Assembly (NCBI GenBank): GCA_030614005.1
Contig: JAUWKS010000020.1
Span: forward strand, 1 to 54,033
Length of the DNA: 54,033 bases
Source: Candidatus Heimdallarchaeota archaeon
Lineage (GTDB): Archaea > Asgardarchaeota > Heimdallarchaeia > JABLTI01
Direction: 5' to 3'
In this document: in pieces, positions 52,642 through 54,033 of the stretch
Position numbering within the stretch: position 1 is the first letter of the stretch
Layout: each line of letters begins with the position of its first letter
The notes under the pieces: generated by a model
The model's database searches: none
Seen by the model: only the letters and a program-made list of their open reading frames with translations
What the model was told of the DNA's origin: nothing
Made by a program: the position numbers and the translations under genes

Positions 52642-53292
52642 TTAAAACGCACTCTTAATTACAGGAAATAATTCAAATTGTTCTGATCCATCTGGAAATT
52701 CTATTCTCATAATATGTTTTCGTTGTTCGAGTGCTTGCACCGTATCATTAGCTTCTTCATTTGAAATTCTGAGATAATGTACAATATCATTTATTGACAC
52801 TTTTCGTTTATATCTAATAAAAGATACTAATCTAGATTCTGGTGAATCAAAACCAAACTTTTTGTGTTGTTGTTGTTTTGAAGGGTAAGGTGCTGAAATA
52901 GAATTATCAGGTAAAGCAAATAATCTATTAACTGTTGGAGCAATTTTTTTGAACATATCAATTGGTATAGGACTATTACCGTTCTCAAGCAATTTCTTTC
53001 CAAACATCAAATTAAAATGCTCGGAGATTCTCATCAATCTCTTATAGGTTAAGTTTGGATTTGAATCAATCGAAGTACTGGCTACGAAAATCAATTGATC
53101 GCTGATTTTGAATACAAAACGATTTTTATTTGTTTCAATCCATTTCATTTCAGCTCCAAATGAACCCACAAATGAATTAACAGCACTAAGAAAGCCACTT
53201 ATCAAATTTTCATCATTAGTATTATCGTCGTATTTCTTATGGAATAAACAAGTACCTGATATTTGCATAATCCATATTTGTTGCAAACTCAC
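52642..53292 (-). CDS. longin/roadblock-like protein with C-terminal winged helix
   Basis: The 216-aa product begins QQIWIMQISGTCLFHKKYDD, then LISGFLSAVNSFVGSFGAEMKWIE and RFVFKISDQLIFVAS, a profilin-like order of strands and helix that matches longin-type domains widespread in Asgard archaea, where they occur with small GTPases. Residues about 150-216 (SRLVSFIRYKRKVSINDIVHYLRIS) form a winged helix. A role in GTPase-linked signalling or trafficking is inferred from family, not shown here. No GTPase gene is adjacent. Confidence 0.65.
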   Translation of the reverse strand: MSLQQIWIMQISGTCLFHKKYDDNTNDENLISGFLSAVNSFVGSFGAEMKWIETNKNRFVFKISDQLIFVASTSIDSNPNLTYKRLMRISEHFNLMFGKKLLENGNSPIPIDMFKKIAPTVNRLFALPDNSISAPYPSKQQQHKKFGFDSPESRLVSFIRYKRKVSINDIVHYLRISNEEANDTVQALEQRKHIMRIEFPDGSEQFELFPVIKSAF

Positions 53293-53474
53293 TAATTTTT
53301 CACCTTCACACTATCACTACTATCCGATTAACTGATATTGTTCAAATTTAAATTAAAATCAATGTAACATCTACATTATCTGAAAATAATATGCCATCCT
53401 TTTACTGTTTCCAATTGATTTTTTACTCGCATTTTGTGCAATTTAGAGCTTCAAGAACAATTATATATTGTTAA

Positions 53475-53518
53475 GGCGATATATTGATAGTACAATGTAT
53501 GCTTAGGGCGATATATTG
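53475..53518 (+). promoter_or_regulatory. tandem 12-bp repeats upstream of the ABC permease
   Basis: GGCGATATATTG occurs at 53475-53486 and again at 53507-53518, 32 bp apart (three helical turns) and directly before ATG 53524. Likely a regulator site, or part of the promoter/ribosome region. Confidence 0.45.
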
Positions 53519-53523
53519 GGTCT

Positions 53524-54033
53524 ATGGATAATTTAAGAAATAAAAAAATTACTAAGGTGATTAAAATATCATTAAGGAATTACGCAATAAGACGTTTTAT
53601 TTATATCATCCCAACCTTGATAGGTATATCCATATTTAGTTTCATATTAATTGCTCTATCCCCAGGAGATCCTATTATGATTAGAATAGGGCTCTTCAAA
53701 GGAGAACAAAAAGAATATGAGGAATTGTACAATCAAATTGGTGTTGATCTTGGATTAATTGAGTATAAAAATGATCAACCCCGCAATGTCAGTGTTGTTG
53801 TCCGTTATCTAAGATGGTTAGGATTTATGAAGAGACCAATTGAAGGTGAATATACCGATGAAGTCATTATTATTGATGATGCACCAGATATCAAAGTGCC
53901 TGTTTATAGACGAAGTGGAATTCTTCAAGGTGATTTCGGCAGGTCCTGGCATTGGGTAGAAAGTGGTGTTGTTGGTAAACAAATTACAGATATTATCTTA
54001 TCTAGAATGTGGTATACACTTTTCCTAACTACA
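53524..54033 (+). CDS. oligopeptide ABC transporter permease (DppB/OppB-like), N-terminal fragment
   Basis: The visible 170 residues begin with a Lys-rich segment, then RRFIYIIPTLIGISIFSFILIALSPGDPI, the typical DppB first membrane helix. It continues with a long, partly acidic loop containing VRYLRWLGF and GILQGDFGRSWHW; 'GDFGRS' is usual before the second helix. It imports peptides or related solutes with DppC and ATPases that should lie beyond the right edge. The start is ATG 53524. Confidence 0.85.
   Translation, partial: MDNLRNKKITKVIKISLRNYAIRRFIYIIPTLIGISIFSFILIALSPGDPIMIRIGLFKGEQKEYEELYNQIGVDLGLIEYKNDQPRNVSVVVRYLRWLGFMKRPIEGEYTDEVIIIDDAPDIKVPVYRRSGILQGDFGRSWHWVESGVVGKQITDIILSRMWYTLFLTT

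Noticed and set aside
1..54033. CRISPR array, transposase or integrase
   Set aside because: No regularly spaced repeats and no transposase or integrase motif found in any frame I read.

Overview
The window looks like an AT-rich archaeal chromosome segment. Archaeal markers include an unfused P1/L12 ribosomal stalk protein with an Ala-rich hinge and acidic tail, S15 and S3Ae, RNA polymerase subunit P, KEOPS Pcc1, ADP-dependent NAD(P)HX dehydratase, archaeal-type glycyl-tRNA synthetase, and a tRNA with bulge-helix-bulge introns. A eukaryote-type DNA topoisomerase IB, a longin-like/winged-helix protein and a tandem winged-helix protein resembling the UFL1 N-terminus point to the Asgard (Promethearchaeota) group, perhaps the Heimdall lineage. 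The lineage is inference; no marker phylogeny could be run.

Layout. 1-13.1 kb: start of a secreted protein, DegV lipid-binding protein, a VTT/DedA membrane protein, a 548-aa orphan, a class I aminotransferase, rpl12, the UFL1-like protein, a nucleotidyltransferase and a RecA-type ATPase, NAD(P)HX repair enzyme and malic enzyme. 13.3-14.3 kb: a CAT-anticodon tRNA that appears to be broken by three introns, an ORF without a normal start, and a structured non-coding stretch. 14.4-19.6 kb: two CBS proteins, dihydroorotase, Mut7-C protein, AMMECR1 protein and an aldo/keto reductase, all on the plus strand. 19.6-23.2 kb: three hairpins, a methyltransferase-like protein, and a clostripain-family surface peptidase flanked by two copies of the same hairpin-forming element.

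23.2-30.2 kb is the most unusual part: a minus-strand run containing an NrdR repressor fused to the anaerobic ribonucleotide reductase NrdD, a separate 77-aa gene carrying the glycyl-radical C-terminus that the NrdD lacks, a small thioredoxin-fold protein, the radical-SAM activase NrdG, then topoisomerase IB and a HicB-like/DinB-like protein. The NrdR-NrdD gene has a structured leader with a sequence close to the bacterial NrdR box. Together these suggest a self-contained anaerobic dNTP synthesis unit that carries its own repressor domain.

30.2-45.4 kb holds housekeeping genes: glmS, a HTH/surface-protein-like gene, a YkgJ-type cysteine-cluster protein, glyS, rpoP, initiator tRNA-Met, a frameshifted NUDIX gene, gcvT, a PhzF-like epimerase, the rps15 - DHH nuclease - pcc1 - rps3ae cluster and an agmatinase-like enzyme. 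45.4-54 kb is richer in poorly known membrane proteins: a broken surface protein gene, three tandem zinc-ribbon/membrane paralogues, a longin-like protein and the start of an oligopeptide ABC permease. No CRISPR array, insertion sequence or rRNA was seen.
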